From Adiantum capillus-veneris (lineage: Eukaryota > Streptophyta > Polypodiopsida > Polypodiales > Pteridaceae), in NCBI GenBank assembly GCA_014529385.2, contig CM043961.1:14894978-14958977 (forward strand): 64,000 nucleotides of DNA. The letters run 5' to 3'. Shown in pieces: positions 23,040 through 33,609 of the stretch. Position numbers and translations under genes: made by a program. The notes below the pieces were generated by a model. That model did not search any database. It saw only the letters and a program-made list of their open reading frames with translations, and had not been told where the DNA came from. Within the stretch, counting starts at the first letter, position 1, and every line of letters starts with the position of its first letter.

Positions 23040-24290
23040 TTATCAACAATAAGAAGTGGTTGAAATGATTTCTGCACCATTCTCAGTGGTACTGCAAAAT
23101 TTTTAAGTGGTGTGTACCACTAAATGGTTCTCAACCACTTAAAACTGGTTAGGTAACACTAAAAAGTCCTGCTACACCACTATTTTCTAGTGATACATCC
23201 CTTTTACGTGTTTCTTCACCACTTTAAAGTGGTGCTCCAGCACATAAAAGTGGGTTGAACCACTGTTCAGTTGTGCTACACCGATGTGAATTGTTGTACA
23301 CAACTTAAAACTGGTGCTACACTCCTAAAAAGTGGTGCTACACCAATAGAATGTGGTATCTCCTTGTAAAGCTTCATCAGTTAAAAGCACTTAACCACCA
23401 CTTTTAGCAAAGATGCAGAACTAATGATTATTGCACTTTTGTAAAGCATCACTAAAAAGTGGTTCTACAGCACTGAAAGTGGTTGACCATCACGCACCAC
23501 CACTTAAATGTGATTTGAACCACAAAAAGTGGTGACCACCACTTTATTGGTGTTTACCACTTTATACCAAATAACGTTCAGGTTAAGAAGCACCACTTTT
23601 CAGTGGTCCTACACACTTTTAAGGTACCGAATAACGTTCTAGTTAAGGAGCACCACTTTATAGTGATGTTCACCACTTTATAGTGGTCTTCACCACTATA
23701 AACACCACTTAAATGTGATTTGAACCACAAAAAGTGGTGAGCACCACTTTATTGGTGTTTACCACTTTAAACCAAATTACGTCCAGGTTAAAAAGCACCA
23801 CTTTTCAGTGGTTTTACACACTTTTAAGGTACCGAATAACGTTCTAGTTAAGAAGCACCACTTTCTAGTGGTAAACACCACTAGAAAGTGGTGCTTCTTA
23901 ACTAGAACGTTATTCGGTACCTTAAAAGTGTGTAAAACCACTGAAAAGTGGTGCACCATCATGATGCTTCGCTTAAAAGTGATGTTTCACCACAAAATAG
24001 TTAGGGTTTTCCACTGGAAAGTGATGCACCCATTGTATCGCCAGTTTTTACTAGAACCTTACCTCTTTTTAGTGCTGCCCAGCACTTTAAAGTGGTCCAG
24101 TATCACTTTTAGGAGATGGTGCACCATATCAGCATAACTATGTAGTGATGCAACCATGGTTTCTGCCCAACTTTAAAGGGTGCTGTAGGTGCACCACTTC
24201 AACAGAGCCTATCAGTGGTGCTGTACCCATAAAAAGTGGGGTTCACCCACTTGATATTTACTAGTGGTGTGCACACTACTTTTTCCTAAT
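23040..24290. repeat. long intron of the - strand gene packed with CACTTTTNAGTG palindromes
   Basis: Repeated CACCACTTTTNAGTGGTG, AAAAAGTGGTGCTACACC and relatives. A ~205-bp block starting CACTTAAATGTGATTTGAAC recurs at 23501 and 23706. Within it lies the 160-bp perfect inverted repeat listed separately. No coding potential. Confidence 0.93.
23795..23954. repeat. perfect 78-bp inverted repeat with 4-base loop
   Basis: Left arm 23795-23872, loop AAAC 23873-23876, right arm 23877-23954. I compared both arms base by base and found no mismatch. Each arm itself contains smaller palindromes (GCACCACTTTTCAGTGG; ACCACTTTCTAGTGGT). It lies in an intron of the - strand gene, so the pre-mRNA would fold into one long hairpin. 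Confidence 0.95.
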
Positions 24291-24815
24291 AAAGCAACAC
24301 TTTAATTGAATCCATGGGGGAAATACATGCATCTAACCTACTCACCATTTTTCTTCTTAGGTGTACCCTTGGGGGACTCGAAAGTTCTTTTTGTAGCATG
24401 CATGTGCAAAAAAATTCAGAAATTTTACAAGACATAAAACCAATTTTAGAAATGCATGCATGATGCATCTAACCTGTTTTGATAGGCGACTCCTGTGTAG
24501 AGCTCTTTCCCTTCCTAGGTGTACCCTTGTCAGAGTCTGAAGGTCCTTTTGTAGCCTGGTTCTTCATCCTGAAAAAATCACAAATGCCACATAGATACAA
24601 GATCAATAGTTAAATGCATTCATGCTTGAACCTGCATGATGCATTCGTATAAGCATGCACACATAGTTGATAAAATCTGCATTCATGCTTCAAGTTGCAT
24701 GATGCATTCTTATAAAGCATTCACAAGGGTGATCAATTAGATGTGCACAATGCATATACATTCCAAAAATAAATTCTAAACTTACACATGCATCATTAAT
24801 AGTTACAATCCATGA

Positions 24816-24931
24816 TTATCTTGCCACCCAACAGAGGGCAGACCATATCGCCAGGGGTTGAACCTGGGTCCTTACGCACCCACCCATTCACTTTAACCAC
24901 TAGGCCAAGCCCCCTTTGGTTATCTTGCCAC
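24816..24931 (-). mobile_element. short tRNA-derived SINE with 12-bp target duplication
   Basis: On the - strand the insert shows an internal RNA polymerase III promoter: A box TGGCCTAGTGG (24907-24897) and B box GGTTCAACCCC (24864-24854), about 32 bp apart. It is flanked by direct repeats TTATCTTGCCAC at 24816-24827 and 24920-24931. The body is only about 92 bp, the tRNA-related part alone. It sits in an intron of the transposon gene, so it inserted after that element had formed. Confidence 0.8.
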
Positions 24932-25499
24932 ACATTCAGAGACAAGCATACAGCGCTTCTACATCTGCATGAAGCATGTTAAAACATGGATCAACGCTAC
25001 CTGGAAATGCTACCTAGGAAAACCATCCACATTCAAATTCAACCAACATTCGAGATAGAATGCTTCAAGCTACATGATGACACATACCTGTTGCTGCTGC
25101 AGGGGATTTTTACTAAAGTTGATGACCAGCCCAACAGAAAGTACTCCTGAATTTTCTTGTTGTTGTTGTGATATTGCTGCTTGTTGCTTCGGCTAGTAGA
25201 GAAACGGAAAGGAGGGAGGAAAGAGGGAATCAGAAACCTTAATGGCGTTGGCGAGACAGAGAGAGGGGGGAGGAACGAGCGAGACAGAGTGGGAGGGATG
25301 AGACTTGAGAGAATATTTGCATTAAGTGCTTGAACATACCTTGAGGTGATCATTAATGAGTAAGCGCTTTCACTTAGTACACGTCAAATTTTAACCCTTT
25401 TTTTCCGTAAATTTTGAATTTAATCCCGCTGTTTCAAACGCCTAAACCACCCATTTTCTCAACCCCAAAAACCATATACTATATAGTGGCAAAAGCGGT

Positions 25500-25515
25500 C
25501 CACCTATACATGCTT
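25500..25515 (-). repeat. right terminal inverted repeat of the 11.6-kb transposon
   Basis: The reverse complement is AAGCATGTATAGGTGG, identical to bases 13944-13959. The outermost GGGGTG of the left end is not preserved here. Confidence 0.65.
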
Positions 25516-26040
25516 AATCTCTGATCTAATTTCTTTTACACAAATCAAACTGTATATGATCCACAAAAAGCAAATCCAAAAATCATGCAACAAGTAACTC
25601 AACACATATCAATATACAAATCTAATTGAATACATTATAATTTTAATATAATTAACTTTTGATCTAAGTTATTCTATGCAAATCAAATTGTGTATGATAC
25701 ATGAAAACTAGATCAAAGATTTATACAAGAAGCTTAACACAATGCATTTGGAAATATAAAAGCTCTTATTTTTTTATGATTTTGATGAGAAACGTATTGA
25801 AAATAGTTGCGAGTTTGTTGTAAGTTACTGTTGGTGCAAAAGTCGTTAAATTTGTCATAATAAGCAGCTCCAAAATGCCCCAAAACCTTAAGAACGACTC
25901 TTTAAATGTTGAAATTAGAGTTTTGAGCAAAAAGCATGACAATTTTATGTTTAACAAAATTTAGGGTTTTTGCTACGTGTGCACTGCACGAAGCCACAAG
26001 AGGCCAAAAATATTCTATTTTTTTGAAAAAAAGTAGTCAT
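25516..26040. other. AT-rich, nothing recognised
   Basis: AT-rich sequence with AAATCAAA(T/C)TGTRTATGAT repeated near 25545 and 25680. No gene supported. If the adjoining primer-binding site belongs to a minus-strand copia element, this would be its decayed leader. Confidence 0.4.
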
Positions 26041-26180
26041 GCTCTGATACCATGTTAAAAAGACAGAGAAAAAGAAGAATAGAGAGAGGATACATAGAGA
26101 GTGCAACCCCAACGTGTGTAGAATACACACACAAGATGGTATATATATAGAGGGGACCCATTGCTATATTTAGAGTAGCT
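26041..26180 (-). mobile_element. LTR remnant with initiator-Met primer-binding site (copia-like)
   Basis: On the - strand TGGTATCAGAGC (26052-26041) is the standard plant PBS complementary to initiator tRNA-Met. It directly follows ...TTTAACA, a normal LTR end. The LTR would lie to the right from 26053, with a TATATATA-containing stretch near 26143. No second LTR or pol sequence was found next to it. Confidence 0.6.
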
Positions 26181-28060
26181 TCACATAGAAGCTCAATACA
26201 AAAGACAAGGCAAGATCTTTTACCGATTAAAAGAAACTCTTTAGATGAGGAATCTTATCCGTCTTAAATGTATTATCATTCAATATGTCGCAAAGGGATT
26301 TTTGGGATTGTACTCATTGATAGAGGAGAATGTCTCTTGTAGGGGACCACTAAAGAGAAAGAGTTTATGGAAGAGATGGAAAGCTAATACCTAATAGTAT
26401 CAAGGGTCTTGGATGTGACGATTTAGCCCAAAGAGATAAAGATATATGTAAACCTATATTTTCAAAAGGAGAATCCATCTATTGTTCAAGAAATCCTATC
26501 CGTAGAGGAGTTAGCTTTTGCTTTCTCTTTATTAATGTTTCTTTGAACAAATGGTATTCATCGAGAAGTTGGACAATAAGAAGTGTGTTTCTCTAATGAG
26601 GTGCAGTCTTGTTTCTTGTTTCTTGTGTCATGCTCCCTATGTGAATAACACTTGGTTTTCTCCATGTATGTTTTCAATTGAGAGGGGGAAGATAGTTCCT
26701 CTTCTTACTACCATTTATCTTCTTAGGTTGAAACTAAATGTGCTAATGGAGCGCTTATTACCATTGGCTTCTTGGGCTTGGTTGTAAATTTCCTTTTGCC
26801 TAAGTGTGGTTGGTGTGGTATATGCTTCCTCTTTCCATCATTTGTTAGAGTGTGTCACCTCCTAATTGGGAAGAGAAACCATTACCGAGGCATCTCCTAA
26901 AGGCAAACAATAAACAAAAAAAAAAATGGTTGTCCTTGGTTTCATGGAAAGGATCTTATAGTTTTCTCTTAGTGGACCTCCACTCATATACTTTTCCTAG
27001 ATGGCGGGTTTAGTAGGTGCCAATTTTATTAAGATAAGCAAATTTAACAAAGTACCTAACTTTTAGTAGCGGGTACTCCGTCTTTATATTGAAAAGTGCC
27101 ATTCACAAACATATTTGGCAGTGATACAATCCTTCCCTCACCTGTCAAAGTGGATGTAACTCAATGTAGTAAGCTTCATATATATTGAGTAATTATTAAA
27201 CAGTTGGATACAATCCATATTTTCGCAGGCTAAGAATTATGATCGAGACTCTTGTCAATGACTCATGATATCCACGAAGAAGAGAAAATATGTGATTTGA
27301 TCATTATGATGTGTCTAGACATTAATTAAAGAAATAGGAAGTACCAGTAAAAATTGCATATCATGTCTCCAAGCATAGAGACTACTAATACAAGGAGATT
27401 TGGATAGCCTTCTAGATAGAAAATTTATATATTATACTTGCTAGAGAGCTTAGTAGTTTCAAAACACATAATGAGTAAGAGTGAAAACATGTAATAATGA
27501 GAATACTCCTATATGTTTGTAGCTTCTATATTCTTGCTATACAAAAGTTAGAACTAACCATACATCGAGAAATTTATTGAGTACATCTAGTAGATTTATT
27601 ATCTTACTACTTTGAATGTCAAAATTACATGTTTAGAAATTAGCAATTCATCATAGAAAGCACTGTCTTAACCATATTTACCGGACTAAGACAAAACATA
27701 TCAAATACAGCATAGCACACATAATGTTTAATAGAAGAGCTAAAGACTAATTGACCAATTATGAATGATCACTTCCAATGCCTGTCTCTCAAAAGTGATT
27801 ATAGAAGCCATCATAAAACTATCTGTCTTTATCAATTGCTACTTTTACATCTTTTAAGGAAAGAGAGACAATTTTTTCAAGCCTTTTGATCACCATGTCT
27901 TCCATTAAAAGACAGGCTACCAATTCTTTGCATATGGTAGAAGATCTAGTCTCACACGCTTTTCTACAAATAAAAGAAGTTAATATTTGTTAAAGACAAG
28001 GGATGTGGCACCAAACCAGTTTATTAAAATGGTTTCCTGATCTTCTCTAGTAAACTTGCA
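26181..28060. other. no gene recognised
   Basis: AT-rich sequence. The longest open frame (26551-26787, +) has no family resemblance and no supporting context. Possibly decayed retroelement. Confidence 0.5.
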
Positions 28061-28066
28061 TGCCTA

Positions 28067-28316
28067 CACAATATACCACAATAAATATCTTAGTTAGAGA
28101 ATAAACTACAATACACAATAGACCACAATCATGATCGTAGTTAGAGAATATGGTTGCAATTCTTTTCAACAATAAGTATAAGATACAATGTCACAATATA
28201 CCACAATAAAGATCTTAGTTAGAGAATAAACTACAATACACAATAGACCACAATCATGATCGTAGTTAGAGAATATGGTTGCAATTCTTTTCAACAATAA
28301 GTATAAGATACAATGT
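28067..28316. repeat. 125-bp tandem duplication
   Basis: Two nearly identical copies, 28067-28191 and 28192-28316, beginning CACAATATACCACAATAAA and containing ATGATCGTAGTTAGAGAATA. The few differences indicate a recent event. Confidence 0.92.
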
Positions 28317-28616
28317 CAAGACAAAATACAAACATGCACTTCCATAGATGGTCCAAACCATCAAAAGAAGTAAAAATGTATTTCTCAATTTCTTGAAAGA
28401 TAGAGACAAGAGTCAAGACACATTGCTTTAAATTTAATATCTAAGTACCCAGGGCGTCCACTATGAAATACGTAAGATAGAGCGTGCAAACAAAATAAGG
28501 GATTTATAATCACGTACATTTACAAAAAAATGTACTTACATAAAGGGTTTTTTAATTGAGAAAGTGAAAATTCTCATACATAAGGGCTAGTTTTTTTACA
28601 AAATTACATACATAAC

Positions 28617-29045
28617 GGGTACATATAATAGTTGAAAATATTTAGGTAAGGGATTTTTTAAATACCTCTTGTTCTCACGTGCTCTATGCAATTTTTACAT
28701 AGTGGACTCCTCGGGCATTAGGGGTACATGTAATAGTTGAAAATATTCAGGTAAGGGATTTTTTAATACCTCTTGTTCTTACGTGCTCTATGAAATTTTT
28801 ACATAGTGGACTCCTCGGGCATAAGTACAAGTTTTTAGAGTCATCAATACCAAACAGAACTACCTTAGACGTTTGAATTACATACACAAGGGGTACATAT
28901 AATAGTTGAAAATATTCAGGTAAGGGATTTTTAAAATACCTCTTGTTCTCACGTGCTCTGTGCAATTTTTACATAGTGGACTCCTCGGGCATAAGTACAA
29001 GATTTTATAGTCATCGATACCAAACAGAACTACCTTAAACGTTTG
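28617..29045. repeat. three imperfect copies of a ~100-165 bp unit
   Basis: The block GGGTACATATAATAGTTGAA ... CTCGGGCATA occurs near 28618, 28722 and 28889. The second and third copies extend into AGTACAAG...ATACCAAACAGAACTACC. Confidence 0.85.
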
Positions 29046-29339
29046 AATCTTCTTAACTTTTGACCATTCATTTAATATATTTTAAAGGATTTCAGTGAGG
29101 TTAGTTATAGTTTAAGACATAACCAAAACTTACCTCAATGACTTTGATCTAACAAGTCTACAACTAGAAATAATTTAATCACATAAATTAGAAACCTTCC
29201 CTTTTTAGTACTCTTTCTAAAATGCGCTTCAATGCACTTTTTAGATGTTTTCTCAATTCTATTTGATTCATCAGATATCTACCAACAAAAAAATCACAAC
29301 TTTAAAATATCTACATTTCAAACAAGGTAACTTAATGAA

Positions 29340-29560
29340 AAATTAAGCATTAAAAAAATCTCATTAGCTCCTCCATTGAAGCTTCATGAGACTTGTTCCC
29401 ACTAGACAAAGATATTGAACTCACATCTCCTAATGAAAAAACAAACATAAACAAAATCCCATCGGCTCCTGCATTGAAGCTTCATGGGACTTGTTAACAC
29501 TAGACAAAACAGTAACATCTCCTAAAGAAATAGAGAAGATATCATCTTTCATAATCTTTT
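29340..29560. repeat. ~100-bp imperfect tandem duplication
   Basis: The block with GCTCCTCCATTGAAGCTTCA near 29368 recurs as GCTCCTGCATTGAAGCTTCA near 29466. No gene. Confidence 0.8.
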
Positions 29561-30330
29561 GATATTCCTAAACCAAAAAATTAACACAAATAAATCATCA
29601 TGTAAAAATGAAATATTAGAGAGAGAAACAGAAAGTAGCATGTTCTTTATGTACCTCATATGCAACCATATCATTGTCCCAAGATATTTTGGAATGCATA
29701 CTTCATGAGATTAGTTTCTTTCTAAATCCAGAGGCATACACAAAACTTTAAAAAATTTGTAAAGGACAACCATTACAATTGTATCAAGGATAGTATACAT
29801 CGGTTAACTGTGTGGATCGTAAGGTCTTTTTGGCCATCCACTCCATCTCTAAAATTATTAGTCTAACTTTTCTTGGAAGTATCCTCTTTCTAAGAAAAGT
29901 TACTCAATAATAGATTGAACATGAAAAATCTTGAAAATCATTTTATAATGTTACCTCATTTAGTATCTCATTCTTGTAAGGTTTCCAATTTTTGAAACCT
30001 TAAAGATTGTATAAAGCTTAATCAAACTAATATGATTATTGAAAAACAATGTAGAATCGTCTGACCATGGCAAATATTCATATTTTTGGAACCATAATCA
30101 TGCCTTTACTATGGTTAGGAATTTTCAAAACTGAATTTCGATAAAAACTGGCATAGTTATGGCCCTTGGAAGTTTACACTGTGGATTGAATTAATCAAAT
30201 AAATTGTAAGGTTTCGATAATCATTGCTGCAAAAGACTTTTATTATAAAATCCTTAGATATTTACAGATAATTAAAGATATTTTCAAAATTAATCATGAA
30301 AAGGGTCAGATAATAGCAAAAAATCAATTT
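29560..30330. other. no gene recognised
   Basis: AT-rich sequence without a supported frame or repeat. Confidence 0.5.
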
Positions 30331-30560
30331 TGTATATCTGGGGGGGTTGTGTGGGGCAATAATGAACTTTCCCAGGCTTGAATTAGCAGCAGGGGGGACT
30401 TGTGGAGCTGTAGGGCTACCTTGGGATGCAAGTTACTCCCATTTCAAGCCTGTGAGTACCTAGAAACCTATAAATATGACCCCTTGCTTCACAAGTTGGG
30501 ATAGACTCGGAGTCCTGGTCAATTCTCTCTCACCTAGAGAGAACTCTACTCAAAAATTAC
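30330..30560 (+). promoter_or_regulatory. possible LTR promoter region with TATA box
   Basis: A G-rich stretch (GGGGGGTTGTGTGGGGCAAT) is followed by CCTATAAATATGACCCC near 30467 and CTCTCTC-rich sequence about 30 bp further. This resembles a U3/R boundary that could drive the ORF starting at 32701. No LTR partner was found. Confidence 0.35.
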
Positions 30561-30949
30561 TAGAGAGAAAAAACTATAGTTGATTATCCATGATAATTAG
30601 CTTAACCCCTTGTTAATTAACAAAATTATTCTAATTTACCTATATCTTCTTCATTAATCCAATTAATTATGAAGATTAAACTTATCTACACTCTAGATTA
30701 CTCTCTTAATTCTTAATATTCTCCTAATTACTTAGATTAGGATTATGGATATTAATCTAATCAATTATTAATCAATATTAGGGTTAAAATTAATCTTTTT
30801 TGTCATAAATTAAAGATAATTATACTAATTAAACTTAGATTAGTATAAGATAATTATCAAATTATATTCGACTATCAAGATGCTAGAAAAATTATCTCTT
30901 AATTTTATGATTGATTTATGTAATTAATTAGGTAAAAATTAGTTGTTTT

Positions 30950-32170
30950 TAATCAAAAAGCTGGTGAAAAAACTATTTACTTAGCTAAAAAATTATTAAG
31001 TTGATTATCACAATTAGAAAATACTATTAAAAACAAGAGGTAAATTACTCATAAATAGATAACTAGTCTAAGTATTTAATTAAGATGAGATTATTTGTTT
31101 TTATCTATAAATCAAAGGGGGAAATTAGAAAATCATGTTAGATAATTATGTGCTATTTATTAGGTTATTTTTCATGTTAAAGAAGCCATGATATTTATCT
31201 TGAGGCTAGAAAAATAGTATAGCTATTTATCTAGGTCAGATTAGACTAATTTTAGTTATAAATTAAACAGGAAAATTATCTTAATTACTTAGATAATTAT
31301 ATAGTAACTATCACAGCTAGAAATCACTATTAAAAACTTGAGATAAATATGTCATGCATAGATAATTATATTAGCTAATATTGTCTGATTTTGACTGTAA
31401 ATTGAAAAGAGAAATTAGTAAATTAATTTTTATAATTACCTAGTAGCTATTAGAGATGTAAAATAGCATTAAAAAGTTGGGATAATTATCTTAAACACAA
31501 ATATTAGTTAAGCTTATTATCTTAGCTAATATTGTCTGATTTCTATTAAAACTTAAAGAGGAAAATTAGTAAATCATGTTAGATGATTACATCCTGTTTA
31601 TCAGAGCTAGATTACATGATAAAGAAGCCATGATAATTATCTCAGAGTTCAAACATTAGTATAGATATTTATCTAAGTCAAATTATACTAATTCTAGTTG
31701 AAAATTAAAGGGGAAATTAGTAAATAATGTTAGATCATTACATGCTATTTATTAGAGTTATATTACATGATAAAAAAGGTGTGATAATTATTTCAAGATT
31801 AGAAAATTAGCATAGATATTTATCTAAGTCAAATTATACTAATTTTAGCTAAAAATTAAAGGGAGAAATTAGTAAATCATGTTAGATGATTAGATTCTAT
31901 TTATTTGAGCTAGATTACCTAATAAAGAAGCCATGATAATTATGTTAATTCTAAAAAAAAAGTATAGATATTTATCTAAGTCAAATTATACTAATTCTAG
32001 CTACAAATTAAAGGAGAAAATTAATAAATCATGTTAGATGATTACATGCTATTATTAGAGTTAGATTACATGATAAAGAAGCTGTGAAAATTATTTCAAG
32101 GTTAAAAAATGAGTATAGATATTTATCTAGGTCAAATTATACTAATTTTATTTAAAACCTAAATATGGAA
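30950..32170. repeat. AT-rich tandem repeat, ~151-bp monomer
   Basis: Units starting GAAATTAGTAAATCATGTTA at 31121, about 31268, 31411, 31562, 31713, 31865 and 32016 give spacings of 143 to 152 bp. Each contains ATAGATATTTATCTAAGTCA. It lies in the untranslated leader of the ORF at 32701. Confidence 0.88.
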
Positions 32171-32700
32171 ATTAGAAAACTAAGATGCAAAATTAAAAGA
32201 TAGTTACCAAAGGTCACAAATATTGTTACCCACTTGTGATAACTATATCATAATTAATTATTTAGTTTAGAAAATTATAATTGACCAAAATTTTTATCTT
32301 TGGCAAAAGATTAATTAAACTAAATAGACTTTGGGGCCAAAAGTTTCAAAAAAAATTAGAGTAAGGGTAAATGAGTGATATAAAGTTGAAGAAATGAAAT
32401 ATTTAAGAGAAAGTAAGTATAATAAATATTAAGCTCAAAATAAGCAGATTCCAAGCTTAAAATTCAATGGGGAAATTAGAAAAAGGATATAGAAAATTAG
32501 GAAAACTCAAAAAACCCTTAGAAAAGCTTTGGAGAAAGTTATTATATCTATATAGGCAAATAAGAAATTATTAGGTCAAGAATTTATCAATTAAGACTAC
32601 AAATTTAACCTTGACTGGGTTACGATTGAATGCAAAGGTTAAGTCTAGCTTTAGGATAATTTACCTAATGATTAGATATCGTTTTTTATTAGGATAAGAA

Positions 32701-32842
32701 GTTATGGCACCCAAAAGGACCCGAGCAAATCCTACATCTGATGATGAGGACGTAGCTCCAAAATGAACTAGAGTGTTGCACAACGACGAAGTCGGGCCTA
32801 GTAGTAGGCCTACGGAGGAGAGTCTTCAGGCGCCAGCGCATG
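32701..32842 (+). pseudogene. 5' end of an ORF (gag-like?) cut by the CACTA-like element
   Basis: ATG at 32704 opens MAPKRTRANPTSDDEDVAPK, then a TGA (fits decayed CGA), then a Pro/Ser-rich stretch to 32842, where the transposon begins. After its right end at 59854 a compatible frame resumes (EQMADQSQ, about 59860-59890) and ends at a possible GTGGGT donor. The length and leader suggest a retroelement gag, but no domain is visible. Confidence 0.4.
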
Positions 32843-32924
32843 CACTACAAGAGGTTCTTCACACTTGTGACGGCCTTAGCGACGGAAATACATGGGGATA
32901 TTTTTACCCCGGCGTCACTATAAG

Positions 32925-33140
32925 CGTCACTATGCGCGTTGCAAAGAGAACTTCGCTATTTGCGTCTCTATACGCATCTCTATTTGCAACGCTATATAGA
33001 GACACAAACAGAGACGCATATAGCGATGCAAATAGCAACGCATATAGAGACGCGAATAGAGACACAAATAGAGACGCATATAGAGACGCAAATAGAGACA
33101 GATATAGCGACGCTGCAAGTCCAAACATAGCAACATATAT
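32925..33140. repeat. left subterminal repeats, ATAGAGACGC units
   Basis: About a dozen variants of ATAGMGACGC or its complement at about 12-18 bp spacing. In CACTA elements subterminal repeats of this size are transposase-binding sites (known for En/Spm). Open frames in all six phases here are repeat artefacts. Confidence 0.85.
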
Positions 33141-33609
33141 AGTGACACTCAAGATCAAATTTTTTTGATGGCAGGGCATACATTACCCTGCCACCCCATC
33201 AACCATTTTGAACATAGTACGGCCGGCCGCCTTCGGCGGCCTCTCTCTCTCTCCCCCTCTCCCCCTCTTTATCGCGTGCAACTGGGGTATTTTTCTTTTT
33301 GGACTTTAGCCTTCATGTCACAGATTGCAACACGTGTAAAGGGGAGCCCTTCCGCCATATTATGTTAGTAGATAAAGTTTCCAAACTAAGATGCAAAACT
33401 GACAAAAGTATATCGACGAAAGTGAATTGACAAAGTAATAAATTGACAAAATTATACACTTCATAGGCAAAATCACTTGATTGTTAAGCTTTGATTAAAA
33501 TGTACTTGCTACAACTCAATTGTCATTAATTATTGGAAAAATACATTGCTGGCCAATAGTTACAAAATTGACGTACACACATTATCTCCTAATACATGCT
33601 GGGAAAAAA

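Larger units (their letters stand above)
19991..25353 (-). pseudogene. multi-exon cargo protein: coiled coil, RING-like zinc motif, FCP1/NIF-type HAD phosphatase domain
   Basis: Reading right to left: untranslated CT-rich exon (25353-25088), putative small N-terminal exons (24567-24474 from MKNQATKGPS, about 24398-24346, both with a KGTP-K motif), a 330-codon exon (22984-21994), 21767-21399, 21313-21265 and 21181-19991. Most junctions have GT and AG; the first two small exons do not join in phase, so they are uncertain. The long exon starts GRWTVPRVALPTQTKFFFT and ends in a charged coiled coil. The next has a zinc-type array (CVAC...CQHPYHPLC...CLFHGC). The last carries acidic spacer repeats, then the HAD core: LIIHDLDGLF (motif I), IWSTYTAANIE (motif II), LLVDDSRYKN (motif III). 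These three motifs define FCP1/SCP/TIM50-like Ser/Thr phosphatases. A 1-bp shift near 20885 and a TAG at 22000-22002 break it. Its role in transposition is unknown. Confidence 0.7.
13938..25515. mobile_element. large DNA transposon (ends GGGGTGAAAGCATG...) with two convergent genes
   Basis: The left end reads GGGGTGAAAGCATGTATAGG from 13938. At 25500-25515 the inverted counterpart reads, on the - strand, AAGCATGTATAGGTGG, so 16 bases (AAGCATGTATAGGTGG) are shared in inverted orientation. The outermost right bases have diverged and I found no clear target duplication here. A 260-bp MITE at 46441-46700 with the same ends does show one. Inside are two genes pointing at each other: a transposase-like gene (+, 14.5-19.5 kb) and a coiled-coil/RING-like/FCP1 gene (-, 25.35-20.0 kb). 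Each starts near its own end with a CT-rich untranslated exon and GTATGT donor. Non-coding parts are filled with CACTTTTNAGTG palindromes. The superfamily is not identified; a 3-4 bp duplication would be compatible with Sola-like or other groups. Confidence 0.75.

Noticed and set aside
23777-23962. Pair of open frames on both strands giving almost the same peptide
   Set aside because: It is the direct consequence of the perfect inverted repeat at 23795-23954, not a coding signal.
13938-25515. Assignment of the large transposon to Sola, MULE, Harbinger or KDZ
   Set aside because: The transposase blocks and 3-4 bp duplication hint at Sola-like, but I could not support any named superfamily from the sequence alone.
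26551-26787. 78-residue open frame
   Set aside because: No family, no neighbours, AT-rich context; chance length.
32904-33183. Overlapping open frames in several phases with RDAYRDANRD- or SLFASLYA-type peptides
   Set aside because: Translations of CACTA subterminal repeats.
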